In this document: one piece after another, positions 24,026 to 39,000 of the stretch
Layout of the letters: every line of letters starts with the position of its first letter
How positions within the stretch are numbered: the first letter of the stretch is position 1
Assembly (NCBI GenBank): GCA_918807975.1
Contig: OU964926.1
Coordinates: 26,233,996 to 26,297,995 of the forward strand
Source of the DNA: Aplidium turbinatum
Taxonomy: Eukaryota > Chordata > Ascidiacea > Aplousobranchia > Polyclinidae
Direction: 5' to 3'
Length of the DNA: 64,000 nucleotides
Program-made: the position numbers and the translations under genes
Notes under the pieces: model-generated
Databases searched by the model: none
Told to the model about the DNA's origin: nothing
Seen by the model: the letters and a program-made list of their open reading frames with translations, nothing else

Positions 24026-27000
24026 CTGCAATACATTGTAACGTCACAATGCTAACCAAGTGGGGAAGCATTGGTTGGTGTCGCTTAAATGTGCGGGAGA
24101 CACGTCACGCAATTTCATGGTTCACTTACTTTAAAACAGGAGGCGATACATATAACATTAACACATGGGTACAAGTAGTCAAGTTTAGTCAGCCAGGCGA
24201 TCAGAAATTACAAACGAAAGGTTTCGGATGATTTTACCGCATAATAACGTTGCATCTACAACATTGATGTATCACTCAAATCTCGATGCAACGTCGCCAA
24301 AACAACCGCAACTAATAATCACCTGCGAGAAGCTGATGTAGAAAAGTTGATCGTGGGTGTAGTTAAGTGAAGGAAGGAGCATATCGACCTCGCCAGCTTG
24401 TGGTGACGACTTCCATGCTTGGTAGGCCTGCAGGAGAAAGTGGTTTCGTTACATAACCACCTTCGTTACTTATACTTTGACGTGGTTGGCAACCACTGAA
24501 GGTTTGCTCCTATTGAAGTCTCATAGGCGTGGACGACCTCCCAAACAACTCGCAAATGCGGGCGGTAGTAGGAACAATTGAAATATCTTCTTCCACAGTG
24601 ACAAGTGTGACTTGCTATTCAACGAGCGTTGTTCTCGTAAAAAAACGACACAAAAATTTCCGAAAAATATTGTGTATTAAAATTGCTTACCATAGCTAAT
24701 CACACGAAATGATTATTAAAAAGTGATGTATTCTGCACAATGGCTATTATGTGGGCTTCGATAAATCAATTCGGCACTGCTCCAGAGCACGCGGCTATGT
24801 CTCGGCAATAAGACACTTAAACTTAATGGCAAAAACAATAGGAGCGGTTGACTCGATGACTATTTGTCTCTCACTGCTTCCTGTGTTGCTCATGTGATCT
24901 CAGTCTATTGCAGTGACGATCGGTGAGGGAAAGCAGTGCTTACCTGAGCGAAAACTATGCAAAATATAATGACTGAATTCTAGGTTTAACTTCTTATTAT
25001 TTTTCTCACGTCTATTTTAACTTGAAAATTACTGTATTCGTGACTAGAATTACTCGTAACGCTTGTGAGTAGTCTAAGTCCTCACCAAACCGCATGTCTT
25101 GCCTATAAATGCCAATTAACGCAAACGCTTCTGTCAGAAACAATCATTGAGGCTACAGGTAAGCAACTATCAAACTTGCTTTCCCAGATTCAAAAAATAT
25201 GTCAAAAAACGCCTTCGTTTTATCCAATCTTTACCCGTTTTGCAAAACGTCACCAGCTGCTTAGCCAATCAGATGTGTTATGGTTATGGTATGGTTAGTT
25301 TTGCTTTCCCAGTGACGTCAATGCGAACATTCGCTAGAGCGGCTAGAGCCAGTGGTTCTTAACCTGGGCGCTACCGCCCCCTAGTGGGCGCTGTTAACTT
25401 TTAGAGGGGCGGAAATATTCAGGGGGCGTTATAGGGGGCGCTACATTCAGAAGGTGTAACGATATTTTCCTCACTGCAAATTTGCTTTAGTAGTTCTGCT
25501 GGGGGTACGAGAATCCACCGAGGATGAGGAGCTATATACAGTATAGAGATTGTGTTTAACAAGGGAAGTAGTGATTCTCTCTCAGAGCATTCTATGTTGG
25601 CCTATACAGCACAATGCACAACACCATCCGACAAGCGTGGACGTTGGATGGTGTTGTGCATGGCCTTTGTTGTTGATAATGGGCATTGTTTCCCTTTCCT
25701 TGTAGTAAGTAAATGGCATTTTGTGGTCAGCTTTTGGCAGGGACAGCGGGCAGGCAGTGCAAGCAAACCATAAGGACTGGTCATAATAATAGTCAGTCAA
25801 TAATGGTTATTAGTGTAACTCTTACTAACTACTAAAAAATCAGCAGAGATGTGCCTTAAGACTTTTAAGTTAAGAGCCTTAAGGCACATCTGTGCTGATT
25901 TTTTAGTATTAAAACTAACATCGGCTTAAACTAGTTTTTTCTTACTAACTAATAACTAATTACTACTGGCTGTAGGCTAGCCTTATAGTCTTGGAAGAAA
26001 ATGTCATTAGTAGGCTACAGCCCTTATATTATGGTGGGCGTCAGACTATGGAAATCTCTGAAAAGGGGCGCTGGGGAAAAAAAGGTTAAGAACCACTGGG
26101 CTAGACTAACTCGTCAGAATGGTCTCTCGTCACGGTACAGAGCACAGCATCATAATGCAGAAATAATTGTTGCTGTTTTTTGATGTCTCCTCGCCATGTA
26201 CTTTAGCCTACTAGCTTTCATAGTCATGCCTTTGCCCTTTTTACAGCGTTGATATAACGTTACTTCGCCAATGAGTGTTCAGGTGCGGATGCAATATTTA
26301 GTTTGTTAAGCTTCTATACGCAGGAGGCAAACTTATCCAGCTTTTTGTAAAAATTGCTTGCGGTTGTAATTTTTAGACCTAAGTGTTAGTTTTTGTAGTG
26401 TAGGCCTAACTGAATATCTGAGAATGAACATTCATGACGAATTAAATATTTAGACAACTATTATTCCATGTCTAACATTAGATTTTGGTCCTGCAACGTT
26501 AAAATTAAGATTGTTTATGACTTCTAAACATTAAATGGATGTATGATCACGACATAGGCGAAGCACAATTTGACAGATTTTTATTTTTGATTTGTTTTGG
26601 AAATGCTCTCACAGCGCACCAAATTGGAAGTGTTTTTCAAAAATTTCTGGGGGAGGCCCCCCAGACCCCCCGCTGGAAGTGTTGCCTTCGGCAACACACC
26701 TTCGGGCTTCGCCCGACGGTTACGCCCTTCGTACCTACTACCTTGCTGCAGCATATTTCCAAGTTGCTTTCCCAACGGTTTAAGCCACCGAACGTCACTG
26801 GTCTATTGCAGGTTGTCGCGAATTATTATTATTATGAATTTTTAAATATTTCGTCTTGCAATCACGAAACACCTCTGTGCATGGGCAGTTACTGCTGAAC
26901 ACAACTTACACTGTACGCGAGCTTGAGTCCCCCGTTATCCGCTATGTTCTCCCCCAGAGTCAGGTTGCCGTTCACCTGGAAAGTGACGTCACATAGATCG

Positions 27001-30000
27001 GTTATTCGTCAGAGCATTTGCATGATGACGCCACAAGCGCAATATGAAGCTTCTTGCAATGCAACACCACATGCATAAACACCACAAGAAACCACCACGT
27101 GTTGCGTATTTTAGAAGTGTCTTGATTTTGGGCATGAGGATCTCATTGGTACCGGCCCCAGGTACCAACATGTGTAATTTGGCCCGGTAGCAATGAAATT
27201 CTCGGTCCTCAAAAACAAGACATCGCTCAAAAAATATGCACGATGGCAAAAGTCAGGCAACGTTTTCTTTAACCTCCTGGGCCTCCTGCAAAGGTATCGG
27301 GTGTTTAAAATCATTCCTGTTTCACTCAGCAGAGGAATAGATTCAGAATAACATGTGCTTGGCTGTGCCTCCACACGGCTGCACTGACATGGTTTGCTTT
27401 ACAAAGTGCTGTAAAGAGGGTACATCTGCCATGGCTGCACGGCATAGAAACGCATGGTAGTTGTTGTTTATACTGTAATGTAGTACACTCTCACATGTAG
27501 GCCATGGGTTTCGAAGTTGCTGTACTGCTTGACCATGCATTCAGTCTTGGCGCGAAACTGGACCAGAGTTGAGTTCAGCCACCAATTGTCTAGGTTGCCC
27601 GACTTGTCGTATAGAGAGCCTGGAAGATGAAAGGCACGGAATCATAAACAGTTAAACACGCATAGGTAAGGTGCATGAATTTAATGTTTCATATGCAACA
27701 AGCATCAAGTAATAATCAAGGTAACAGGAAAAATAAGGACTGTTGTAGCTACCCAGACAGCAAAATCGGTCTATTTTACATTGATTCAACGTCTGCAGAC
27801 GTTGAATTAATGTAAAAATGGGACAAATTATTGTAAAAATGACCGATTTTGCTGTTTGGGTAACGATTGGCAGACCAATATTCATCTTCGTTGCATTTTC
27901 TTTCATCAGACCACCGGACACGTACTGGTTCAGAATATTGTGATTTGAAGATGTACAACCCACATTGTACAATGTTGTTGAAATCGAACTAATCCGTGAC
28001 TTTCCTGACATGAGCTTGACTTGGTTCAAACAGTTGATGAATTTGAAAAACTATTGTAACAAATTTGTTCTCATATTTACCCTGATCGTCAAAGCCGTGG
28101 GTCAGCTCATGTCCCACCACTACTCCAATACCCCCAAAATTCATCGCTTTGGGAGACTTTGCGCTGTAAAATGGTGGACGGAGAATTCCAGCTGGAAACA
28201 CTGAAAATTGGCAACACTGTTATAATAAAATGCTGAAAAGTTTGAGCGTTCATCAGGATAATTATCTTTTATCAGACTAATATTATCACACTGCAGGATG
28301 TAACTTAGCAAATTTTATTTTGCATGTGATTCGCTCAGAGGATGCACATTGTCATGATGCGCGAAACATCAGTGAAGTAATAAATCAACTCATTCGTTTT
28401 TGCTTTTACTTTTATCAAATGAACGTTGCAACTAGTCCTGTTATCATTGAAGCAAGTGCAAGGTAATGGAAACCCAACGACACGGAAAACAAGCAACCCA
28501 TCGTTCAATAAACGTTCAGCAACATCAATATTACGCAAAGTAACCGCAATAATATTTACCGATGATGTTCTTGTGGGGCGAATAGAAAGCGTTGACGGTG
28601 GGTGGAGTCACTGACCAACTGAAACATAGATTTGAACTTCACTATGAACTTTGCCTCAAAACACAAAATAAAGCCAGTTCCACTTTGATGAAGAATATGG
28701 TGAGCAGACAACCTCGCTCACAGACTCTTGTTGGAGAGCGCAGACATTGACGAGTCACCAGGTCAATTAATCAGTCTTCTTTTTTGTGCACCATGCCTGT
28801 CCAAGGCTTAAGCGTTCATGCACAGTTCTTTCCAGTTATCCTGGTATTTGACTGTAGGGGAGGGTGGGGTGGTTTGAACCACTTTTTTCAATATTCCTAA
28901 TGTCTGCTTCAGGATTCAATTTTTCAGCAATTTTTTTGCATGACATCCAAGTCTAGGATGTACTTGAGCAAGCCCAAAGTGAATTTGCAAATGAAATTTA
29001 TTACAACGAAAAATATAAAGTATTTTCAGAAAGTTCTCAAGTGGTTCAAATCACCCTTGGGTTGGGGTGATTTGAACCACTCAAAAGGGTGATTTGAACC
29101 ACACTGGGGTAATTTAACCCACCTTTTTAAAGTTGGATAAATACACATTGTTTCACAAATAATCAATGAAAAAGATGTCTCAAACATTTACAGCGGTATA
29201 AGTACAAAAATAATAAAAAACATGCAACACAAACAACGACCAGTAACTGTCAATCAACTGTCTCGTAAGAGTAATTAAGCATTGTCAACATCAATATGTT
29301 ATCATTCCAAATTGAACTCTTTCAGGCAACAATTGAATATAAAATGGCTCTCCCTTCTTGCAGTTCCTCCCGCTTTTTGTGGATTGGGTAAAACTTTTAC
29401 TATGTCGCTTCGTGGAAAAGACCCTTCATCATTTTCTTTGAATGTAAATGATGGCTTTCCACTCTTATTTGTAGATGGAACCTTTTGCAAGAAGCGAGCT
29501 TCAGGCTCCTCGTCGATTGTGCCCACGTCATCTATCTTGCCAATGTAATGACGTGTGTTCTCTTTGGTATTAAATTTAACAACAACAAAATCTCCTACAG
29601 CAAGTTCTTTGGGATTTTGCTCTTCATTTACACTACTTCCACTCTCTGATGCTGTGTCTGACATATCGTCCAAAGGAACTGCATCATCCTCATCAGAACT
29701 TGAGCTTTCATTAAGAGCTAGCACACGTTTTGTGGGGGGTTTCTTTGGCTTTGGTCTAATAATTTTTTGTTTTCTTCTGAGCAATTTTTCCTGCTTTGCA
29801 CGTCTTTCTTCGTGCTGAATTTTTATTGCCTGTTTTTCTGGAGTCTCTGTGAGAACCCGACTTTTTACTCGTTTCCTTTTGCGTTGAACTCTTGGGGTTT
29901 TGCTTGATGGTAATGGAATAACTTCGTTGGGTGGTATGAAGCTTTCTGAGGCGTGATATTCCTCGAGATCTTGCAATGAAGATACGGGTAAATGTGTCGC

Positions 30001-33000
30001 ACCTTCAAAGAAATAAGCATTATCAGTTGATCGGTTAGCAATAGTGTTGGGAACTGCGGCCATAACATTAGCTTCATTCACTTCAGGTTGATGGGAGGTA
30101 CTTGTTTGGGGATTTGGTCTATCACTCAGAAGTGATGGGGCAAAATCTGTGTCTGTGAATATACTTTTGTTAAAAGGATATATTCCTGTAGAGGCAAAGC
30201 CAGAAGTGATGTTCCTTGGCGTCATAGCGTTTAAAAAAGCCTCCTTAACGCATTGTGGAATGTCATAAATCCGAAAAGTTTTGTTGTTGTAGGTTCGCAT
30301 CCATCCATCTACAGCCTGGTTGTAATAGCCTTTAAATGGCCCAAACACTGATTTATCAAGCGGTTGAAGTTTGTGAGAAGTGTGAGGAGGCAAAGTCAGC
30401 AATTCAATGCCACTTTTATCAGCAAACTCCACAGCCTCCCAAGAAACGTGAGACTCATGGTTGTCGAGAATTAAGAGGACAGGTTGAGAGGGGGAACAAC
30501 CACTATGTTTCACAAAATGTTTCAAGTAGACCAAAAATTTTTCTTCGTTAATCCACCCAGATTTGGTACCTTCTCCAATGGATTCTGCTGGTCCATGTCT
30601 AACAAATTCCTCCTTATATCTTACTCTTGGAAAGATAAACATGGGGGGAATGGCAACACCTGAAGCACTGACAGCACATACAACTGTTACAAGTTCTCCT
30701 CTCTCTGCAGATGTCACAGAACCAACTTGTTTTTTTCCTTTCGTTGTCACGATATGATTTGGTCTTTGCACGGTTGTGACACCTGTTTCATCAAGGTTGT
30801 ATATTCTACTTGCAGCAAAGTTGTACCTAAAACACAAAACGATACAATGAAGCCTTTTTCAGATCATAAGAATTGCTAAGTACAAAGCAATGTTAGGCTA
30901 TTGTTACGAGACCTGTCCATAACTCTTCCAAGGTTGTCGAAAAACTCCCCAACAGTTGTTTTGTTGAAAGCTGTCGCTCTTCCTAAAGACGTCGCTTCTG
31001 GTTTACGACATGTCAGATGGTGTCTCTCCTTGAAACCTTCAAACCAGTCAATTCCTGCAAAAGTTTATGGGAAAGAATTGAGAGGTGGTGTGTGTTGAGT
31101 AATGTCGAAAAAACAAACCAATGTGATCTACAATGTGCTACCGTACACAATTTTCCACACAGAATTAATAAACAAGTTAATCGTGTCTGATTAACGAAAC
31201 GTCGGAAAATAAATGCAGATTATCACTAAAAACACCTTGTGATAGTTTTGCTTATTTTACACCAGAAGAGCGTATCATGTTATTGAATTAAATGCCTGGT
31301 GAACAGTCTCATTCAATTTTTAAACAACATAGGCTTAAAATAAAACAAACCTGCCATCTTAGAAACCACCCAGTTACTTGGCATCTGAATGTTGTTCTTG
31401 TCAGCCAAACTGAAAGCCAACTCACGGCATTTGGTGCGTGTGAGTCCGTGAAATCTATCGTCCAGGTGTTTTATGTGCTGTGCGAGCAGACTTTCCAACT
31501 CCCAAGGAAACACCAGACTTTTTACCTTCGTTCTATTATAGCCAATGTTTTCTGAGAGTCTACCATTATCAGATCCAGGACGATTGCACTCTTTGTAATA
31601 GCGACCTAAAGTGGTCCTGTTAATATGTCTTCTTTTGGCAACTTCTCTGATCGACATTCCATTCTTTATTTCCTCCAAAGCAAGCAACATCTCCTCACGA
31701 GTGGCTGATGCGTGGCTTGTAGTTCTAACATGTTTGCGAGGCATAGTGATGGAAATAAAAACTTAAATTCAACTAATGCTTGTAATTTACTGTGGCCAAT
31801 AGGAATACCCTGTGTAAGCAATTCGCAATATTACTACAGTTAACATAGACTGTATAGCCTATTTATAAGTAGCCAAATGCATACTAAAGCACTAGACTTA
31901 CAATACATTGACTACTACAGACCGCAAACTATTTCAGAAGAAGCTACTAAAACTTATTTTCTTCTGGGAGGTTTGAGCCACCGGTTCAAACCTCCCGAAT
32001 CAACTGGTTCAAACCTCCCTGTTGCCACCATTTTAAGAAACTTGTCTAATCAGCTATTAAATCTTTCACTTACAGAGCATTTGCCAGCATCATTAAACAC
32101 CTTTTAGATAGGACTACTCATGGTAGTATTAACTATTGCCTAAGTAAAACAGCGAAGATGGCATGCAGCTACAAACTGAAATTCCTAAAATTTACTTTTT
32201 GCAAGGAAAACAAGTTCTAACCTGCTTGCGCTAAAATCGCTGCTGCTATCGCTCTAACGTAGACATGCTTTGGAATCACTTTACTTCCTCTGTCTACAGA
32301 CATAGTTACGTCATTTCTACTTTTATGGTATCCGCAATAACAGCCATGGTTCAAACCTCCCAGTGGCTCAAACCTCCCCACTCTCCCCTATTAAAAATTG
32401 TTGCAATTGCTGTTGCACAACAAATTAATCTTGCAGGAGCGATAAATCAACATCAGGTCAGAGATGAAGTTCTGACGGTGGAAATCGAAGCAACGTACTG
32501 GCTGGGCTGCTCCTCTGTACGCCTACGCTGAAACTGCCTGCTCTGTATGGCGCTAGGAGCAAGATGCCTGCGATGGATACAGCGCTATGTGAAACACACT
32601 TTGCGATTATTGCTGGTACTCGCGGTTGCAACAGAAGACTACAACTTTATTAATGGACAAGCTTACTCGTCACGCTTCACTGGTTTTCTCAGCTCTACCA
32701 TCATCTTAAAGACCATGAACTTCATCGAATTGAGGTGGAAGGTGAAGAAGTCCGGAGGAGATGGAATCTTCAACTGAAAATATTCTCAACATTGAAACAC
32801 AGTTAGAAGAGTTGGAGTTAAAGATCTTCTGTATTAGGATTGAAACAGAAGCATGGTATTGCCAGTCACAATAGGTTCCGCGCGTCATTCTTGTTTGTCG
32901 CTTCACAATTTGATGATTTTTTTACCGACAAATTAGCGCCAGTTGCACAACAACTTGGTAGCTTCGTTCAATTTATAGAGTTGTTAACATTGAAGACAAC

Positions 33001-36000
33001 TTTGACTCCATCCGCTGGAGAAACACGGATTCTTACGAGATCGGCATGACGTCATACGAGTTGTTTTCAGCAGCATGTACGATTGTACGTACCTGCACTG
33101 CGGCAGTATAATTGCCTAGTACACGTACATACCGTTTGTTCAAGCTTAGCCCCTTGCTAAAGGCAGTCGGGCTGACTGACGAAACGTCGGAAAAAATATT
33201 GTTGTCATTTATAACATCTTGTGGTAGTTTAGCAAAACGTGCCACATGAAAGCGATGGTGAGAAGTCTCATGAAACAATCCAGCTGGTTGTTGTCAAATA
33301 AACGACAATGTGACTACACAAGGAACCTGTTTGTACTCTGTGTCCAGGTAGGTCGTGTTCAAGATGTCGTCAGAAAATCCGATGAGGTCTTCAACAGCTG
33401 TCGCCTGCAAATTACACAAGCCACAGGGAGGTCATAGCAGATTAACGACATCTGAAAGACTTGTGTTTCTTGATAGCAGAGTGCAGCAAGAATTGACAGC
33501 GATAGACATTTGTCTCGCCAATGAAGTTACTGCCTATCGCAGCCGTTTCTCGCTACATTCGACAGCCGAGATCCATTTGCTTTTCGAAAAGTCTTGATGC
33601 CTAGTATGGAGGCTACAACGGCATGGTTAGCGAAACGCGATGCTCGCTATAGTCAGCCTTCTGCTGACGTTAGGTAGATCGCTGTATCTACATCGTACCA
33701 TGAAACGGAATGTAAAAAGGAACAGGTCAAATGAGCGATGCTAGAGGTCAGGGGTCAAGCACAGTAACTTGCCTCGTACGACACAAAAGCTATGAGGTCA
33801 TAATGGTGACTTACTTTTTCGGATGCTCTCTGCCTCGTGATTGGATCCATCCACTGAAGCGTGTCGAGGTTACGCTGGAACGCCGATTTGATCGCGCCGA
33901 CCATCTCCTCGGCCTGCGCCAAGACAAGTATCACTGTGAGCTCATAGAAGGCAGGGGCGCCAACCGAGGCTCAGGTGGCGCAATCGATGTACACTCTTGA
34001 GCTATTTACCATTAATATTACTGAATACGCTGAAATCTGAAATTCTTTTCAATTACAAATATGGATGAATACGATGAGACAATCCCAGTTGCAAGCACGT
34101 GCAGGGCAAAGCGGTTTCAACGTACGGATTCCTAACAATAAGAACTGAAGAAATACGATATTACATGTGTCGGATGAGAAGGGAAGAGCAGCAAGGATAT
34201 TGTCATCAGACTACTGGTGGCATTGTTCATTGTTACGTCACTTCAAACGTCAAGGTAAGTGATTGTGTTGAAGGTTGCCATGGTGACCAACATGGACAAA
34301 CCGGTTTAAACTAGTTCATCTTGTTGCCGTACAGTTCTCTAGCACTCCACAATAACGCAAAGTCATCATGGCTTCAGTTGGTGGAAACATAAAGTAAGGG
34401 ATATCGAATTATATGGTTGGCAATGATTAGCTTGATGATGCTCTACAAACTTGTTGTGATGAAGAGAGCCGGCTCGGGGTACTTCATTATGACGACAATG
34501 CGTGTGTGGGTTTTGGAATATCTGGGTAGGTTCAGTTGGAACCGGGTTCGACTCAATCCGGGCCGGGTGCGATGAAGATGACCGCTAGATGTCACCACGT
34601 AGCAAACCTACGTCACAATCGACACTCACTGATTTTTTGCTTCGTTTATCGAACTCCGCCCGCACGAACAAACGACCAAGCGCTTGCCCCACTGTGCTGT
34701 CGACGACGTCCAAGCAAGTACGCCAACGCTCTCGGCAGTTCTGTGGTGCAGAAGGGATTTGTTAGAAAAGCAAACCTCATTCGACATTGCAAGTTTGTTG
34801 CACAACATCAACGCCGCCTTGGTGAAAACTACAGCAAACCTATAAGTTTGTACGTCGCTCCTCTTTACTCAATTAAGGAGGAAAATGGAAATGCTGCGGT
34901 TTAACATTTAGATTCAAGAATGAAATTGGAAATTAAACATGAGGACAGTCCCACTGCACAGTTGATGCTGCACAAGCCACGGAAACTCACAAAGTCTGCG
35001 CCGTACTTGACTTTTCCCAGCTTGTTCCTAGCATCGATGAATGGCTGACCTAGGGTGCCTGAGGTTGCCTCGACAATGAGCCAAATGACGTAATTCTGTA
35101 GAATTCTGCAAAACACAACAGATCGTGTCGAAGCAATACAGGCACGTGAATACATGAACGATGAAACACCCTGAGTACCCCAGGATTCGAACCACCCTTC
35201 ATCGATCTATTGACGTGAGTGATTCAAACACAATGACCATCTGCTGATGTGGATGGAAGCAGAAAACACTAATTTCTTGTAATTGCAACCACGATAAACC
35301 CTTCCTACGTAGTGGCATTTTGGACTCGAGCACAAATTAATGTTTGCGTTTTGTCGCTACTACCTTTTTCTAGAGTAGTAGACCCCACATGTTGCAAGTA
35401 TTAATTTTCACTTTGATAGTCAGAGATGGAAATAAACCGAAGTCCAATGACATACAACGCTTACATACAACGCATACAACGAGACCGAAACGGTCCTCCA
35501 AATTTCTCCAGCGGTTTCCCAAAATTTGGACTTACAACTATAGTAGAAAAGTAATGGTTGTTTCTCGCTATGTCTTAAGCAAATATGGCTATTTTTTGGT
35601 ATTTAAATGAAACACTTGCGGTCTCTTAAAACTACTTAGCGGTCACCCAAACCAAACCTTAAAAAAAACCTGGTTATATATATACTGTATATGGTATAAC
35701 ATGGTTATACGGACCATGGATTAATCGTCATGCTGAGGGTGTGGCCTGTCAAACAACACAAGGCAGTTATAGAAGGGTAGGTAATAGAATGGCGAGGAAT
35801 GGATCGGTTGCTCGTTAGATGCGGCAAGCATACCCACTACCCAGTGATGACGCAACAAACTGCGCATTATGCTTCAACAGTGCTACTGACCTGGTCGGCG
35901 TCTTGTACACAATGCTCGATAAGTTCTTCATGTAATCGATGGACAAAACAACCACCGGTTCGTTGTCGTCAATTGTGACGTTGGCGATGTTCTTGAAAGC

Positions 36001-39000
36001 CGATTGGACGATACCCGACCAATCAACGACCGGTGTTATATCCTGTGAATGCAACAATGCAGTATATAGATCGAAATTATCTGAAACGGAGGCTTCCCTG
36101 CAACATGACTCACCACTAGGGTGGATCGTTTTTCAACTTTTTTTCTTAATCGCTTATTAATAGTGCGGAAAAGTTGTGCACTGACATTGTAAGCACAACA
36201 CAAAAAAAAAAATTCAAAAATTTTTATATCTTGGGGTGCCCCAAAGAAGTTGAAATATTGGAAAAAGTGAAAAATTTCCAAAAATTTTAATTTTTGTTTT
36301 TAGTTTTTAATCGCTTCAGAAAATTTCCGGAAAATGAATATTTACTTCGCATTGCTGATGTCATGGTTGTCTGTATCCTGTTTAATAACATCAACATTCA
36401 CCAACGTTTGCTTCCTTCCTCTTAGTGCGGGCCTTTTGTGTGTTATGTGTACTGTGTATGCAACACAGCACACACTTGACTTACTGCAGGTTTCAAGCTG
36501 TATCTCTCTCACGCAACTACTGCAGATTTCAAGCTGTATCTCTCTCACGCAGCTACTGCAGGTTCCAAGCTGTATCTCTCTCACGCAGCTACACGGATCG
36601 CAAATCGATTTCATGACGACGACCACGACTCTAATTTCGTCCCACCATACAAGACCACCGGTCCTGTGGCGATGCGTTCGATGGCACTTATGTGGGATCG
36701 CTATGCCATCTCTGATCGAGCAGCGGCTGCTGTAGCCTCTGCTGCATTGCATGACGTAGGTATGGTAATGGTTAGTGCTGATAAAACTGGTATTATTGAT
36801 AGAAACAAAGTTCGTAGATTAAGAAGTAGAAATCGAGAAGAATTGCAAGAGTCCAGGTCGGACGTTTCACACGGTTTGTATTTTGATGGCAGAAAAGACA
36901 AGACAATAAAGATTGAAGTAGATGATCATGGGGTGTCTCATAGAAGATCTGTTGTTGAAGAGCATGTGTGTATTATTATCGCCGAACCTGGATCTTAGTA
37001 TTTTGGCCAAATACGTCCAACCGTGGGAACAGCCAGAAGCATTGCCGACTCCATAATATCAGCAGTTCATGATAGAGAAACAGTCACCAGCTTAATAACA
37101 GCCGTGGAGTGTGATGGTACGTCGTAAATACGGGTCATGCAGGCGGTGTTATCCGACTGTTGGAATTAGAGTTTCGAAAACCTCTGAAATGGCTGGTATG
37201 TCAACTCCACGCAAACGAATTACCCCTGCGGCATTTTTTTAAGTTTTTGGATGGCAGTACAACTGGTCCTCGTGGGTATTCCGGACAGATTGGAAAGGCT
37301 TTACTTACATGTGATAAAATGCCTATCCGACGATTTGAATCAATACCAAGTAATTTTCCTCATATGGGTGTGACCGAGTTAAGCACAGACCAAAGATACC
37401 TCCGGGATATTTGTCATTGCGTTTGTACAGTAGAAATTCCCAGTTCACTCTCCACAAGAGGTCCAGGTAGGCTAAGCTTAATCACTCACGCTGGCTAACT
37501 GCGGGGAATCGCATTCTGCGGTTGTATATAGGGACCACAGAACCCTCTGATAATTTAAAAACGCTGGCTACCTTTGTCATGAAAGTATATGCTCCTATGT
37601 GGTTCGAAATAAAGTGCAATCTACTCTGTATCAGCGGTGCTTTTCATCTATGGCAAACCATCAGAAAATCTTGCTACCTGTCGGATAAACTAAAGGCCAT
37701 TGTCGACCCTGTTGTTCAAAGAAATGGATTTTTGGCAACAGTGAAAACATACTCTTATCAATGCTGTTTGACAAAGAATCACATGTGCGTGAGCTGGGAA
37801 TACGCCGTATACTGCTTGCACGAGAAACTCCCGTTTACACTGAAATCCGGCGCTTCAAACTGCCAAAATTCAATTTTAATGCTGTCAGTTATGTTGATAT
37901 GATATGCTGGCAAACCGATAACGACAAAACCGAACCTCCAATAACTATGAAAATGACAACAGAGAACTGTGGTCGTTCAAAAACATCAACACGAGCCAAC
38001 ATTCTCTCAATTTCCCCTGCCACACGCAAGCAGTCGAGCGAGGTGTCAAGGAGGCCTCTGTTGCAGTATGTGGTGCCGCTAACCGTGTTGGATTCATCAG
38101 AAGTCGGCTACAGTCCAGCAAAGACATGGCCCGTCTCAATACAAAACAAGATTTTAGATTATGTTCTTAAAAGGTTTGCGCATCTTACATCTACTTGTAC
38201 CATAATTCTACTTGTAAATATTGATTTTTTGCGTAATTTACAATGATTTGCGGGAGGCAGTGGAGTTACCAGTGGCGTAGCCAAGGGGGGGGGGGGTTAC
38301 AACCCTCCCTTTGGCACGCGTGTGACGTCACGATATTGAGAATGATGCTTTCAGTCTAAAAAAATTGCTTAATTTTAAACAAAATTGCATTAAAAGAGCA
38401 AGTTTTGCCAATACCAAACATCTCAGTCAGGAATTAGCAACAAGAAAACATAGAGACTTAGCTTTATTTCCGAAAAATGCCGAAGAAAACATGATCTTAT
38501 CCTTTTGCTATGCCATCAGACACCAACATTTTACAGGAATATTCGTAACCACATTTTTGTTGAAAATGCTCTTAGAATGCACCAAATTCAAAGTAATTTT
38601 TCAAAATTTTCTGGGGGAGGCCCTCCAGACCCCCCGCCGTTGGGTCGTCAAAACCCCTCCCTTTTCAAAATTCCTGGCTACGCTACTGGCAGTTACAAAT
38701 GTGTAAAAATAGAATTTTTAAAAATTTGGAATTTTTTTTTGAATTTTAAACTTTGTTGGGGCACCCCAAGATATTAGTTTTGTGGAAATTTATTTTTGCG
38801 TAGTGCTTACAATGTCAGTGCACAATTACTGTTCCGCGCTCTTAATAAGCGATTAAAAATTAAACCAAAAAATAAAATTTTTGGAAATATTCCACTTTTT
38901 CTAATATTTCAACTTCTTTGGGGCACCCAAGATATTTAAATTTTTGAAATTTTTTTTTGTGTTGTGTTTACAATGTCAGTGCACAACTTTTCCGCACTAT

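Larger units (their letters stand above)
28855..32390 (-). mobile_element. Pogo-type (Tc1/mariner superfamily) DNA transposon, looks complete
   Basis: The inverted ends are GGGGAGGGTGGGGTGGTTTG and GGGGAGAGTGGGGAGGTTTG, each directly preceded by a TA target dinucleotide. Near the left end the word TTTGAACCAC recurs four times (28873-29105), and near the right end GGTTCAAACCTCCC and related words recur (31966-32025 and 32348-32378); these are probably transposase binding sites. The element sits in a peptidase-gene intron in the same orientation as the gene and carries an apparently intact transposase gene. Confidence 0.9.

Noticed and set aside
29282-31555. Several plus-strand open frames
   Set aside because: They are antisense to the pogo transposase exons.
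33160-33200. Hammerhead ribozyme (CTGACTGACGAAACGTC)
   Set aside because: The stem II spacing between the CTGA and GAAA parts is missing and flanking stems do not pair.
34660-34800. Plus-strand frame reading [18 protein letters not shown], which looks like a peptidase block on the wrong strand
   Set aside because: The minus strand at the same place gives the far better [17 protein letters not shown] with proper splice sites and phase; the plus reading is an antisense coincidence.
35180-35225. tRNA-like B box (GGTTCGAATCC on the minus strand); similar words at about 39700, 41030 and 44710
   Set aside because: No A box at the right distance and no cloverleaf; possible SINE debris only.
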